42,238 nt of DNA from a virus. Below, one piece after another: positions 30,399 through 39,022 of the stretch (its first letter is position 1; each line of letters begins with the position of its first letter). The notes beneath the pieces were generated by a model. That model did not search any database, was not told where the DNA came from, and was given only the letters and a program-made list of their open reading frames with translations. A program made the position numbers and the translations under genes. The stretch lies in IMG/VR virus record IMGVR_UViG_3300027852_000077, positions 1-42,238 of that record; one strand, written 5' to 3'.

Positions 30399-31064
30399 AT
30401 GGCAAGTTACATTGAAATTACAGACGCAGAGATACAGCCTAACGCCCCATATACAACGGGTTTAGCAGCAAAGATGCGGGATAACCATATAGCAATGGGC
30501 ACAAGACAAAGTGGTGCGCCCTGGCTTAATGGCATTGGTGCTTTAGAAGTTATAACAAGCTCCCAAACATGGATTGTTCCAGACGATGTTTATAGGCTTA
30601 AATATCGTTTATGCGCTGGCGGCGGCGGCGGCACCGGTAGAGCTGGCTCAGGAAGTACAGCCGGTAATAGTGGTGGTTCAACTTCCTTCGGCGTATACGG
30701 GAGCGCAACTGGTGGAGAGGGTGGTAAAACAGTGTTACCATCGGCAACACCTGGCACGGGTACAGGTGGTGATATTAATATTGGTGCCCAAACTAACGGG
30801 TTAAGTAATTTAGGGCCAAGCCCCAAAGGCTTATCATCTACAGGTGATGGTAACGACGCAACCCAGGGATATGGTAACGGAGCCGGCTCCGCTTATGATA
30901 GTGGCGTTGGGCAAAATGGGGCCGGTGGTGGTTATGCCGAGGAGGTTATAGACGTTACGCCAGGCGAAAGTATAATTATTACTATAGGGGCCGGTGGTAG
31001 TGGTGGTAACTCGACATACGATGGTGGCGATGGAAACCCTGGCGTTGTAATTATTGAATATTAA
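30399..31064 (+). CDS. Glycine-rich tail adhesin, 221 aa
   Basis: The first 70 residues include PNAPYTTGLAAKMRDNHIAM and WIVPDDVYRLKYRLCAGGGG. The rest is Gly/Ser/Thr rich with many GG pairs and ends GGDGNPGVVIIEY. This is the pattern of glycine-rich phage tip adhesins (gp38-like, poly-Gly II sandwich type) whose loops bind receptors. The assignment as the main adhesin is inferred from composition, ending and position. Confidence 0.7.
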   Translation: MASYIEITDAEIQPNAPYTTGLAAKMRDNHIAMGTRQSGAPWLNGIGALEVITSSQTWIVPDDVYRLKYRLCAGGGGGTGRAGSGSTAGNSGGSTSFGVYGSATGGEGGKTVLPSATPGTGTGGDINIGAQTNGLSNLGPSPKGLSSTGDGNDATQGYGNGAGSAYDSGVGQNGAGGGYAEEVIDVTPGESIIITIGAGGSGGNSTYDGGDGNPGVVIIEY

Positions 31065-31073
31065 GGAGCTAAA

Positions 31074-31463
31074 ATGAAATATGCACTTGTAAAAAACAAC
31101 GTTGTAGAAAATATCATAGAGTATGACCCGGAAGCTATAGAGGTTTCTAATGCTGAGTATGAGCAAAAGAAAGCTGATTATAAGGCTGGGAAAAAGAAAT
31201 ATGCTACCGACCTTGCTAAGTATAAGAAGGATTACGGACGTGCTTTGAAGCTAGCGCGCGCGGAGGCGATAAGGCTTAAAGCTGAAAAGGGGGCACAGAA
31301 AAGCTATATAGTCCCCATTGAGGAAATAAAGCCCCCTGAGCCGCTTATTAAACCTCGCCGCCCCAGTGGCCTATATCATCCCCCATCCGGCTATGAGCTG
31401 GTCTTATTGGCTAAGGACGACACCGTTAATATTAATGACTTACTAAATAAGGAAACAAACTAA
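31074..31463 (+). CDS. Hypothetical tail-region protein, 129 aa
   Basis: TAAGGAGC precedes the ATG. MKYALVKNNVVENIIEYDPE is a small beta hairpin like the start of several tail-fibre accessory proteins; it is followed by a Lys/Tyr-rich coiled helix and a Pro-rich C-terminal part. It may be a fibre accessory or assembly factor. Confidence 0.55.
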   Translation: MKYALVKNNVVENIIEYDPEAIEVSNAEYEQKKADYKAGKKKYATDLAKYKKDYGRALKLARAEAIRLKAEKGAQKSYIVPIEEIKPPEPLIKPRRPSGLYHPPSGYELVLLAKDDTVNINDLLNKETN

Positions 31464-31840
31464 TGATTAAGCAACAAGCATGGACACCAGACACACATAC
31501 CAATAGGAAATTTATTATTGAGTATGATAGTGATGATTTTGATGGTACCGCAAAATGTGTGAGCCATAACCAGGAAGAGTACGAAGACGCTCTGCGCCTT
31601 AATAAGCATAAAAACCAGGTGATTATACCTGCTATGCTTGAGGTATTACCGGCCGAGGATAAAAAAACAGTTATCGACGATGATGGTAATGAGCATGAAA
31701 CCTTTAAGCAAACACCAAAATTTACCGCTGTAGATGGCAAAATAGTAGCTGATTTAAATCATGTTAAAGATGCTGATATAAAGGCTGCTTTAGAAACTGC
31801 AGTAAGAGATACACCAGAGAAAGTGAAAGCAAAGGCATAG
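31463..31840 (+). CDS. Hypothetical tail-region protein, 125 aa
   Basis: The ATG overlaps the previous stop (TAATG). The sequence (KFIIEYDSDDFDGTAKCVSH, PAMLEVLPAEDKKTVIDDDG) is acidic with no recognised domain. It is coupled to the 129-aa gene before it, so the two may work together. The function is unknown. Confidence 0.5.
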   Translation: MIKQQAWTPDTHTNRKFIIEYDSDDFDGTAKCVSHNQEEYEDALRLNKHKNQVIIPAMLEVLPAEDKKTVIDDDGNEHETFKQTPKFTAVDGKIVADLNHVKDADIKAALETAVRDTPEKVKAKA

Positions 31841-31841
31841 T

Positions 31842-33107
31842 ATGGCTAAAATTTCCTCAGAAGCATTTTATAGTTCCATAGGGCGAGCCTATTCTACAGC
31901 TTCCGCCACTGTATATTTTGGTTTCGGCTGTTCATATATTGAATGGTTTTCTGCCGAGGAAAGGGCGCAATTAAAACAGCGTACAGCCGGAACGTGGTCT
32001 AATCTTCGTATTAATATCGTAACAAACGCGCGTACTACAAACACTGTTTTTACTTTTAGAATTAATGGGGCTGATGGTAATCAAAGCGTAACTTTTGGTT
32101 CTGGTGTTACAGGTTTTATAGAAGACACAAGCAATACAGATAGCATAAGTGATGGTGACCTAACATGTGTGGAAATTGCTACGGGCACAGGCACAGAAGC
32201 AATAAATATTCGATCTGCTAACGTTGTTACTTCCGTAACTAGCGGTTCTGCAAAACATGTAACAAGCATTAACCAAACATCCGTAAGTGATGGGGTTACA
32301 GGTTATAGCGAAATTACGGGTTTTAACAACGATAGTACCACGGAAGGCAACCACCAAACACCAATAACCGTAAATACGGTTCTTAGTAATTTGCAGGTAT
32401 TTGTTAATGCAAACACTATAACAAGTTCCACGCCTTTTGTTATTAGAATTAATGGGGGTAATGGTAATCAAAGTCTATCGGTGGGCGCAAGTACAACAGG
32501 ATTTTTTGAAGACACCAGTGCTACAGATAGCGTAAGTGCGGGCGATTTAGTGAATATTAGAACGTCGCCGCCTTTAGGTGGTTTTAGTATTCAATATACT
32601 TTTGTGGGCACAAAACATACTACCGATGGTGATGGATACCCAGCTTATTCTAGCGGTTTTTTAACAAGCGAGAAAACAGCGGATACATATTATCCTTTTG
32701 GTGGTTACTTCACAGCCGAGGCTACAGAAGCAAACACGCAATACAAAGTGCCTTTTGATGTAACGGCCTCCAATCTAACAGTATTTATATTGAGTAGTTC
32801 GGCAGATGCACATACTTTTTCTTTACGAATTAACGGAGTAACTGGAAATCAAAGTATTGCTATAGGGGCTAGTACAACAGGGGTTTTTGAAGACACGAGT
32901 AGTACAGATGATTTAGAAGCTGATGATCTAGTGAATTATGCGGCATTAGGAATTTCTAGCGGTGCTATTAGATATAGGGCGGCGGGTACTTTTTTAACCG
33001 AGGCGGCGGAACCGCCAAGCGGTAGAATAATGAGCAGCTTAGCAGGCCATGGTGGCCTAGCAAGCTTAGGTGGAATAGCAGGGGCAGGAGGGGGGCTAGC
33101 TGGATAA
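31842..33107 (+). CDS. Tail fibre-like protein with three internal repeats, 421 aa
   Basis: Three repeats of about 38-40 residues lie at 71-108, 199-238 and 326-365, each with FxxRINGxxGNQS and later TGxFEDTSxTD and DL. They are separated by about 90 variable residues, so the real unit is about 128 residues, probably a beta-sandwich. The C-terminus is Gly/Ala rich (GHGGLASLGGIAGAGGGLAG). The gene lies between the adhesin and the large fibre, so a structural tail role is likely. Confidence 0.7.
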   Translation: MAKISSEAFYSSIGRAYSTASATVYFGFGCSYIEWFSAEERAQLKQRTAGTWSNLRINIVTNARTTNTVFTFRINGADGNQSVTFGSGVTGFIEDTSNTDSISDGDLTCVEIATGTGTEAINIRSANVVTSVTSGSAKHVTSINQTSVSDGVTGYSEITGFNNDSTTEGNHQTPITVNTVLSNLQVFVNANTITSSTPFVIRINGGNGNQSLSVGASTTGFFEDTSATDSVSAGDLVNIRTSPPLGGFSIQYTFVGTKHTTDGDGYPAYSSGFLTSEKTADTYYPFGGYFTAEATEANTQYKVPFDVTASNLTVFILSSSADAHTFSLRINGVTGNQSIAIGASTTGVFEDTSSTDDLEADDLVNYAALGISSGAIRYRAAGTFLTEAAEPPSGRIMSSLAGHGGLASLGGIAGAGGGLAG

Positions 33108-33499
33108 TGAAAAGATTTTTTGAAAAAATAAACAAAACTGAAAAATGTTGGAATTGGATAGCCGGTAAGGATAAAGACGGTTACGGCAAAATAAAAATTG
33201 ACGGTAAAATGGTGCAGGCTCATAGAGCGTCTTGGGTTATCCATAATGGAGATATACCTAATGGGATGTGTGTTTTACATCGTTGCGATAATCCATCATG
33301 TGTAAATCCAGAGCATTTATTTATTGGTACGCGACTAGATAATGCGCGTGACCGCGACGTTAAAGGTAGAAATGGTTATAGTAAAATAACTCATTGTCCG
33401 AAAGGCCATGAGTATTCACCAGAAAACACGACTATATGGCATGGACAGAGAAAATGTAAATCCTGTAAAAAAGATTATGATATGAGGAGAGCAGCATGA
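33107..33499 (+). CDS. HNH homing endonuclease (HNH_3), 130 aa
   Basis: The HNH_3 signature is clear: CWNWIAGKDKDGYGKIKI (CWxWxG), HRASWVIHNG, then HRCDNPSCVNPEHLFIGT, followed by TRLDNARDRD. A Cys-rich end (CPKGHEYSPENT and KCKSCKKDY) forms a second zinc site. The start overlaps the previous stop (TAATG) and the end overlaps the next ATG (ATGA), so it is built smoothly into the fibre operon. Confidence 0.92.
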   Translation: MKRFFEKINKTEKCWNWIAGKDKDGYGKIKIDGKMVQAHRASWVIHNGDIPNGMCVLHRCDNPSCVNPEHLFIGTRLDNARDRDVKGRNGYSKITHCPKGHEYSPENTTIWHGQRKCKSCKKDYDMRRAA

Positions 33500-36400
33500 C
33501 GGATCGTACATTAGAAGACACATTTTATAAGATGTTCACAACACGGGCTTTTGCCACAGGGATACCAACCGTATTAGCTGGCTCGCCTGTAGTGAGTGCA
33601 TACGAAGATGGAAGCACAACACAAATAACGGCGGGCATAACTCTAGGGGTAAGCCATGACAGCGTAGTAGGTTTGAACCTATTAACGATTGCGGCCACTG
33701 AAGCTAATGGTTACGAGAAAGGAAAAGATTATAACCTGGTAATCACAACCGGCACCGTGGGCGGTGTTTCTGTAGTTGGTGAGGTTGTAGGCTCATTCTC
33801 CTTAGGTTTGAGCGCTGCGGCCGTAGACCTTGCAAATGCCACAGACGGGCTAGGCGCAATTAAAACAGACACAGCCGCTATATTAATTGATACGGACGAT
33901 TTGCATGGCAACCAGGGCGACTGGGCCACAGCAACGGGATTTGCTACTAGCGGAGCATTAGCCACGGTTGATAGTAACGTAGATGCAATTAAAGCTAAGA
34001 CGGATGATATGACATTTACCGTTGCAAATTCTCTTGATTGTACGGTTGTATTTATGGATGCTGATACGGTTACCGCTTCCGCAATGGCTGCAGATGCAGT
34101 GACAGAAATACAAAGCGGGCTTGCTACCTCAAGTGCACTAGCTACAGTGGATGCAAATGTAGATGCTATCCTGGTGGATACCGGTACAACGCTACCGGAT
34201 CAATTAGACAGTATGTCCGGTGCGACATTTAGTAGCGCCACAGATAGCCTAGAAGCTATTAGGGATCGAGGCGACGCAGCCTGGACAACTGGAGCCGGTG
34301 GTAGTGCGCCAACGGTTGAGGAAATCCGTATTGAAATGGATGATAACTCAACTCAATTTCAGGCAATTAGAGCAAAAACAGACGACCTAACTTTTACCGT
34401 TGCAAACCAAGTAGACGCAAACGCCGTGGCTATTTCAGGTGATACGGTTGCGGCCGATAATTTAGAGCTGCAATACGACACCACAGGGCTTACCGGTGAT
34501 ACGTTCCCAGCAACACAATCACAAGTCGGCAATCTTTCAACGGGTACGGCGGCAACTAGCGTCGTTGCGTCAACGGCTGTTATAACCACCGGAACACAAA
34601 CACTTACATACACTGCTACCGCTGCACTTGATGGCGTGACACACGACATTGCTCCTGATGGTGGAAACACTGATTTCTATTATGAATTTGACGTAGGGGC
34701 TAACGGTGTGCCGGTGGGTATACAGTGGCAAGGGTATGCAAATTCAAACGGGGATGAATATATATTTACCGCTTATAATTGGGTAAGTGATGGTTTTGAC
34801 GATCAAGTAGGAAGTAAAGCGGGTACGCCAGGTTCTACGATTGTTACTGAGGAGCTTGATTTAACAACGTCTCATGTTGGGACAGGTGCGAACGCCGGTA
34901 AAGTTAGACTTCAAGTTACAAGCGCCGACGGTACGAAATTCGCCACAGACAGAATTTTATGTAGCTTTGCAACCGTATACCAAAGTGTCAGTTATGACGG
35001 CGGCGCGGTATGGGTTGATACTATAGATGGTGTAGCGGGCACAGCCGATTTTGTAAATGGTGTAGCTGATAACCCAGTATTAACATGGGCAGACGCATTA
35101 ACTATTGCTACAAGTATTGGTTTACACAAATTCCATATTGTGAACGGCTCAACAATTACACTCACGGCCGATACCTCAAACGCTATTATTGAGGGTGAAA
35201 AATGGACATTGAACCTTAACGGGCAAATAATCTCAGGCGCTTATTTTCATGGTGCAGTGGTTAATGGCATAGGAGTAAATGGCGGCGACGGCCCTTTCTT
35301 TAGCTATTGTGATATTGAAACGGTATCATTGCCTGGCTCAAGTTATGATAAGTGTGCGTTATCTGGGCCTATTACTTGCACAGAAGCGGCGATATATTTC
35401 TTTGAGGCTTCTTTTTCTGCGGTAGCAGGTACAACAACTCCAGTATTTGACTTTGGGGCCGCTATTGGTAATTCAGACGTTAACTTTAGGCATTACTCAG
35501 GCGGTATTGAAGTAGAGAATATGAAGGCCGGCGACCTTATGAGCCTGGAAGGTGACGGACAACTTAAGATTAATGCTAATTGTACGGGCGGCACGATTGC
35601 TATACGCGGTAACTTTAAGGTCACTGATAGCGCGGGTGGGGTTGTTACCCTTTCTGACGATGCAAGGATTGATATAGGGCAAATTAATGCACAATGCGAC
35701 CTAGCTTTAGCTGATTATGACCCAGCAACAAGTACAGAATTAGCGGCGGTCGATGCTAAGGTGGATATTATCGATACCAATGTAGACGCAATCTTAGTGG
35801 ACACAGGCACGACATTACCCGATCAAATTAATGCGCTTAACGACTTTAACCCCGCAACCGATACAGTGGCTAACGTAACTCTGGTCGATACGACAACGAC
35901 TAATACGGATATGCGCGGTACAGATGGCGCAAACACAGTGGCACCGGACAACGCAAGCATAACCTTAATTCTTGCTGATACGAATGAGCTACAAACAAAC
36001 CAAAGTAATTGGTTAACCGCTACCGGCTTCGCAACGGAAGGGGCTTTAGCCGTTGTAGACGCTAATGTTGATTTAATTCTTGAGGATACAAGTACAACTA
36101 TCCCAGCCTTAATAAGTGGATTAAACGACATTGCCGCTACTGATATTGTAAGCGCCGGCGCAATTACAACATTAAACGGTGCCGTCGTTAATGTAGACCT
36201 TGTAGATACCACCACTACAAATACAGATATGAGAGGCACAGACAGCGCGAATACTATAGCGCCAGATAACGCTAGTATTGCTGCTATCCTGGTAGACACT
36301 GACGAGCTACAGGGCAACCAGGGCGACTGGGCCACCGCTACAGGGTTTGCAACTGATACGGCCCTTTCGGTGGTAGATGCTAACGTAGACTTAATCCTGG

Positions 36401-36660
36401 AAGACACTAGCACGACGCTACCGGCGCAAATATCAGCGCTTAATAATATTAGTGTAAGTGATGTGTTGGCCGGTGTTATTGAGGGCACCGTAACCCTTAA
36501 GCAATCGTTGCAATTATCTAACGCAGCCTCGGCCGGTAAAGCTTCCGGTATGTCCACGTCAAACGCTATACTTAGGGACTTGGCAGACACTAAGGACAGG
36601 ATAGACGCTACCGTAGATGCGAGCGGAAATAGAACCAGCGTAACAAGGGACTATGATTAA
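33496..36660 (+). CDS. Large tail fibre protein, 1054 aa
   Basis: The second largest structural role in the cluster is suggested by length, repeats and position. Several copies of segments like VDANVDLILEDTSTT, DLVDTTTTNTDMRGTDSANT and ELQGNQGDWATATGFAT recur, with helical heptad-like stretches typical of trimeric fibres. The middle part (residues 380-700) is a beta-rich unique domain. The stop overlaps the next start. It would contact the host; no chaperone domain was seen at the end. Confidence 0.8.
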   Translation: MTDRTLEDTFYKMFTTRAFATGIPTVLAGSPVVSAYEDGSTTQITAGITLGVSHDSVVGLNLLTIAATEANGYEKGKDYNLVITTGTVGGVSVVGEVVGSFSLGLSAAAVDLANATDGLGAIKTDTAAILIDTDDLHGNQGDWATATGFATSGALATVDSNVDAIKAKTDDMTFTVANSLDCTVVFMDADTVTASAMAADAVTEIQSGLATSSALATVDANVDAILVDTGTTLPDQLDSMSGATFSSATDSLEAIRDRGDAAWTTGAGGSAPTVEEIRIEMDDNSTQFQAIRAKTDDLTFTVANQVDANAVAISGDTVAADNLELQYDTTGLTGDTFPATQSQVGNLSTGTAATSVVASTAVITTGTQTLTYTATAALDGVTHDIAPDGGNTDFYYEFDVGANGVPVGIQWQGYANSNGDEYIFTAYNWVSDGFDDQVGSKAGTPGSTIVTEELDLTTSHVGTGANAGKVRLQVTSADGTKFATDRILCSFATVYQSVSYDGGAVWVDTIDGVAGTADFVNGVADNPVLTWADALTIATSIGLHKFHIVNGSTITLTADTSNAIIEGEKWTLNLNGQIISGAYFHGAVVNGIGVNGGDGPFFSYCDIETVSLPGSSYDKCALSGPITCTEAAIYFFEASFSAVAGTTTPVFDFGAAIGNSDVNFRHYSGGIEVENMKAGDLMSLEGDGQLKINANCTGGTIAIRGNFKVTDSAGGVVTLSDDARIDIGQINAQCDLALADYDPATSTELAAVDAKVDIIDTNVDAILVDTGTTLPDQINALNDFNPATDTVANVTLVDTTTTNTDMRGTDGANTVAPDNASITLILADTNELQTNQSNWLTATGFATEGALAVVDANVDLILEDTSTTIPALISGLNDIAATDIVSAGAITTLNGAVVNVDLVDTTTTNTDMRGTDSANTIAPDNASIAAILVDTDELQGNQGDWATATGFATDTALSVVDANVDLILEDTSTTLPAQISALNNISVSDVLAGVIEGTVTLKQSLQLSNAASAGKASGMSTSNAILRDLADTKDRIDATVDASGNRTSVTRDYD

Positions 36661-36860
36661 TGTGGGCTAATAGTTATTTTGGCAGGTTTTGGGGTGATAG
36701 GTACTGGGCTAGTGTTGGCGCAGTGCTTATCGAGATTAAAGAAAGCGTAACTGTAAGTGGTTATGCAACGAATAATGTTGAAGGTAATGCCTATAAAACA
36801 AATGAGGTAGAAGCTAGCGGACATGCGGCCAATACCTTTAAAGGCGCGGGCTACTTGTGA
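36660..36860 (+). CDS. Small repeat-like protein, 66 aa
   Basis: ATG 36660 overlaps the fibre stop (TAATG). The C-terminal half repeats SGYATNNVEGNAYKTNEVEA with a GxA/N rhythm and ends GAGYL. It may be a fragment of, or small partner for, a fibre protein. Confidence 0.5.
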   Translation: MWANSYFGRFWGDRYWASVGAVLIEIKESVTVSGYATNNVEGNAYKTNEVEASGHAANTFKGAGYL

Positions 36861-36884
36861 TTGTGTAACGATAAGCAAAGACGC

Positions 36885-36913
36885 TTCACTTATACAAAAC
36901 AATGAGCTACAAT
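36885..36913 (+). promoter_or_regulatory. Promoter of element B
   Basis: TTCACT is followed after 17 bp by TACAAT. The transcript would start near 36920 and reach the conserved GGTATCGGAATTAACC and the hairpin within about 10-30 nt. Confidence 0.6.
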
Positions 36914-36930
36914 GTTACCGTGATTAAATA

Positions 36931-36981
36931 GGTATCGGAATTAACCGAGCCGCTAGCGTAAGAGCCGGCGGCTATTTTTTT
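36931..36981 (+). terminator. Terminator hairpin of element B (second copy)
   Basis: GGTATCGGAATTAACC precedes a hairpin formed by AGCCGCT and GGCGGCT, then A and seven T (36975-36981). Order and sequence match 20113-20160, although the two copies differ in stem bases by compensating changes. Confidence 0.75.
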
Positions 36982-36999
36982 ATAAGATAGGGGTTTATT

Positions 37000-37386
37000 A
37001 TGAGTTTATTAGTATCGAAACCTTTTGTACAGGGTGACACCCTTACAATCACAATCATACCTTACGATGCATACACACTTGAAATTGTAGATATTAGCAG
37101 CGCTACCGAGCTTAACGTGGATATTGTCCAGACAATCGGGGGCACTCCAGTGCTTACAAAAACACTGGGCGACGGTGTTACTAAGGTTGATGTAGATGTA
37201 GACGGCGAAACGGTTAAGGCTGCTCAGGTTGTTATATCTGCAGCAGAAAGCGCTTTGTTGTTAGGTAATTATTTTTACGAGCTTGAGAGTATCGATACAA
37301 GCTCTAACGTTTCAACTTTCCGCAACAAAAACACAAGCCCTGGGCAGTTCACAGTATGCCAGGATATTGTCGATAACAGCGCTTAA
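37000..37386 (+). CDS. Hypothetical beta-rich structural protein, 128 aa
   Basis: MSLLVSKPFVQGDTLTITII and the later strands (ISSATELNVDIVQTIGGTPV, VVISAAESALLLGNYFYELE) resemble small Ig-like or baseplate BppU-N-like domains of siphophages. It follows the fibre and element B. The function is unknown. Confidence 0.6.
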   Translation: MSLLVSKPFVQGDTLTITIIPYDAYTLEIVDISSATELNVDIVQTIGGTPVLTKTLGDGVTKVDVDVDGETVKAAQVVISAAESALLLGNYFYELESIDTSSNVSTFRNKNTSPGQFTVCQDIVDNSA

Positions 37387-37397
37387 GGAGCATTACT

Positions 37398-37781
37398 ATG
37401 ACTACAACAGCATACACAGTCTCAAACATGCCTTATATTCCAGGGCTACCAGACCCAAGCGTGATCGATCAAGAGGGTTTTTTAAATTTAGGAGAATTTG
37501 GCGGCGTGTTGCTTGCAATGCTTCTAGCTATATTCGTCTTGGTAGGGGCTATCATATATATGCACTGGGCAACTAATCGCACATGGTCTAAGACTGTTAG
37601 CGCTGTAGCCAGAGAGAATAACGCAACAATGCGCGATATTACGAATAGGCACGATGAGAGAGAGAAAGAAAGCAATACTATATTGCGTGGATTTTTTGAG
37701 GTTATGACGGCCGTACAGCTTAAGATCGATAACATAACGTCATACCATGAAGCTAATAGGAGAAAAGGCGATGCTGGTTAG
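37398..37781 (+). CDS. Membrane protein, holin-like, 127 aa
   Basis: TAAGGAGC precedes the ATG. One membrane segment is visible at about residues 35-57 (FGGVLLAMLLAIFVLVGAII), followed by a charged coiled-coil tail. It is the gene before the endolysin and could be the holin, but the single helix and long soluble tail also fit a regulator of lysis. Confidence 0.55.
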   Translation: MTTTAYTVSNMPYIPGLPDPSVIDQEGFLNLGEFGGVLLAMLLAIFVLVGAIIYMHWATNRTWSKTVSAVARENNATMRDITNRHDEREKESNTILRGFFEVMTAVQLKIDNITSYHEANRRKGDAG

Positions 37782-38319
37782 TTTACCAAAAGCTTACAAA
37801 TGGTTAGAGAAAGAGAAGAGCCCCCGTATTCTTATGGAGGCTCTTAAGCTATATGGTACTAAGGAAATACCAGGTAGAAAACATAACCAGACAATTATTG
37901 ACTGGGCTAAAGAGATCGGCCCCCCTATTGATAAATGGTACGACGCAGACGAAAAAGCATGGTGCGCCCTGGCAATGAGCATTTGTGCAAAACGCGCCGG
38001 CTATAAGCCCCCTTTATCCTGGTCAGCTATACGTGCTATGGGCTTCCAATATTTCGGCCGTAACATTGAAAAGGGCGATTATGCAGTAGGTGATTTAGCT
38101 ATATTTAATCGTAAGGGCGGCGGTCATATCGGTTTACTAGTTGGTTATGACCATGAGGCTTATCATATCTTAGGTGGCAACCAAGCTAACTCGTTTAACA
38201 TTACCCGCATAAAGCGCGATAGGTTGTATTTAGTACGGCGTTGCCCATACAAGACGCTTATCCCTAAGCCTTTACCAGCTTTACAGCTTAACGGTGTTCT
38301 TAGTACCGATGAGGCTTAG
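37771..38319 (+). CDS. Endolysin, TIGR02594-type NlpC/P60-like peptidase, 182 aa
   Basis: ATG 37771 has AATAGGAG about 9 nt upstream; the frame also opens at 37747. The catalytic triad pattern is WCALAMSICAKRAGY (Cys65), GGGHIGLLVG (His119) and ILGGNQANSF, with EIPGRKHNQTIIDWAKEIG ahead of it, as in the TIGR02594 family of phage cell-wall hydrolases. It would cut peptidoglycan peptide cross-links. There is no signal peptide, so it needs a holin for export. Confidence 0.88.
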   Translation: MLVSLPKAYKWLEKEKSPRILMEALKLYGTKEIPGRKHNQTIIDWAKEIGPPIDKWYDADEKAWCALAMSICAKRAGYKPPLSWSAIRAMGFQYFGRNIEKGDYAVGDLAIFNRKGGGHIGLLVGYDHEAYHILGGNQANSFNITRIKRDRLYLVRRCPYKTLIPKPLPALQLNGVLSTDEA

Positions 38320-38394
38320 TGTTGTTTTTTAAAAAAAAGTAGGTTATCCTATTTTTAATATTAATATTAACCCTTACTATGAAGGAAATTTACT

Positions 38395-38619
38395 ATGAAG
38401 AAACTATTATCAATTGGTTGTGCTGTATTGCTATCTGGTTGCGCCGTAACACCTGGCGTTGTTGGTATGGCGACCGTTACTGGTCTAGGTACTGCAATCA
38501 ATATCGAAAATTCAGGAAACCCCGTGGACAGTCTTAGCGAAGCAAAAGACCGTGTTGTATCTAGCGTAAAAGAGGGTTACTCACGTGACCATTACGTAGG
38601 CCACGATCTTAACGAGTAG
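38395..38619 (+). CDS. Small lipoprotein, 74 aa
   Basis: GAAGGAAAT precedes the ATG. MKKLLSIGCAVLLSGC is a signal peptide with the lipobox LLSGC, so the mature protein would be lipid-anchored at its Cys, probably in the outer membrane. It lies in the lysis cassette upstream of the spanins. The function is unknown. Confidence 0.7.
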   Translation: MKKLLSIGCAVLLSGCAVTPGVVGMATVTGLGTAINIENSGNPVDSLSEAKDRVVSSVKEGYSRDHYVGHDLNE

Positions 38620-38628
38620 GAGTGAACC

Positions 38629-38808
38629 ATGGAAGTATGGGATAAAGTTAAAGGTAAGGTCGCTGCAGGGACTTTAACATTCTTGTTTGGTATTGGTCTC
38701 GTTATCGGTTACACAGGGCTCCAGACGGCCCCATGTCCTGATACGCTACCATCCGGTAGCATTTGTTTAGTACCAGCCGATACCCCGGCGGTAGAAGCAA
38801 ATGAGTAG
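38629..38808 (+). CDS. Small membrane protein, 59 aa, possible holin or antiholin
   Basis: ATG 38629 follows TAGGAGTGAACC and the frame ends at TAG 38806-38808, overlapping the next ATG. One hydrophobic helix is visible at about residues 11-30 (VAAGTLTFLFGIGLVIGYTG), after a short basic N-terminus, and two Cys lie in the periplasmic-side tail. Size and place suit a holin-type lysis protein. The assignment is by topology only. Confidence 0.6.
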   Translation: MEVWDKVKGKVAAGTLTFLFGIGLVIGYTGLQTAPCPDTLPSGSICLVPADTPAVEANE

Positions 38809-39022
38809 CAAGATAAAAATTATCATATTATTGACTGGAGCCGTGGGCCTATTGGTGTCTCACGGCTTCCTTTATATTAAAGGCCGTAGCGACGGTAGGA
38901 AGCTTACCGAGGCTAAGGTTATAACTAAGGTCGTTACCGTTAGGGAGAAACAAAATGAAATTCTTATTAGCCGCCCCGATGCTGATATTACTGTTAGGCG
39001 GTTAAGGAGTGGAAGTTTTTAG
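38801..39022 (+). CDS. Inner-membrane spanin-like protein (Rz-like), 73 aa
   Basis: An N-terminal signal anchor (IKIIILLTGAVGLLVSHGFLY) is followed by a charged helix and the ending RPDADITVRRLRSGSF, a pattern common at the end of phage Rz-like proteins. The predicted form is N-in with a periplasmic helix. It is coupled to the gene before it. An out-of-frame ORF (38955-39005) encodes MKFLLAAPMLILLLGG and then a stop, in the position of an embedded Rz1 signal. Confidence 0.65.
   Translation: MSSKIKIIILLTGAVGLLVSHGFLYIKGRSDGRKLTEAKVITKVVTVREKQNEILISRPDADITVRRLRSGSF

Noticed and set aside
35823-36590. 255-codon antisense open frame in the fibre gene
   Set aside because: It mirrors the repetitive codons of the fibre, is made of Ser, Val, Ala and Thr without any motif, and has no start signal, unlike the nuclease-like frame inside the intein.
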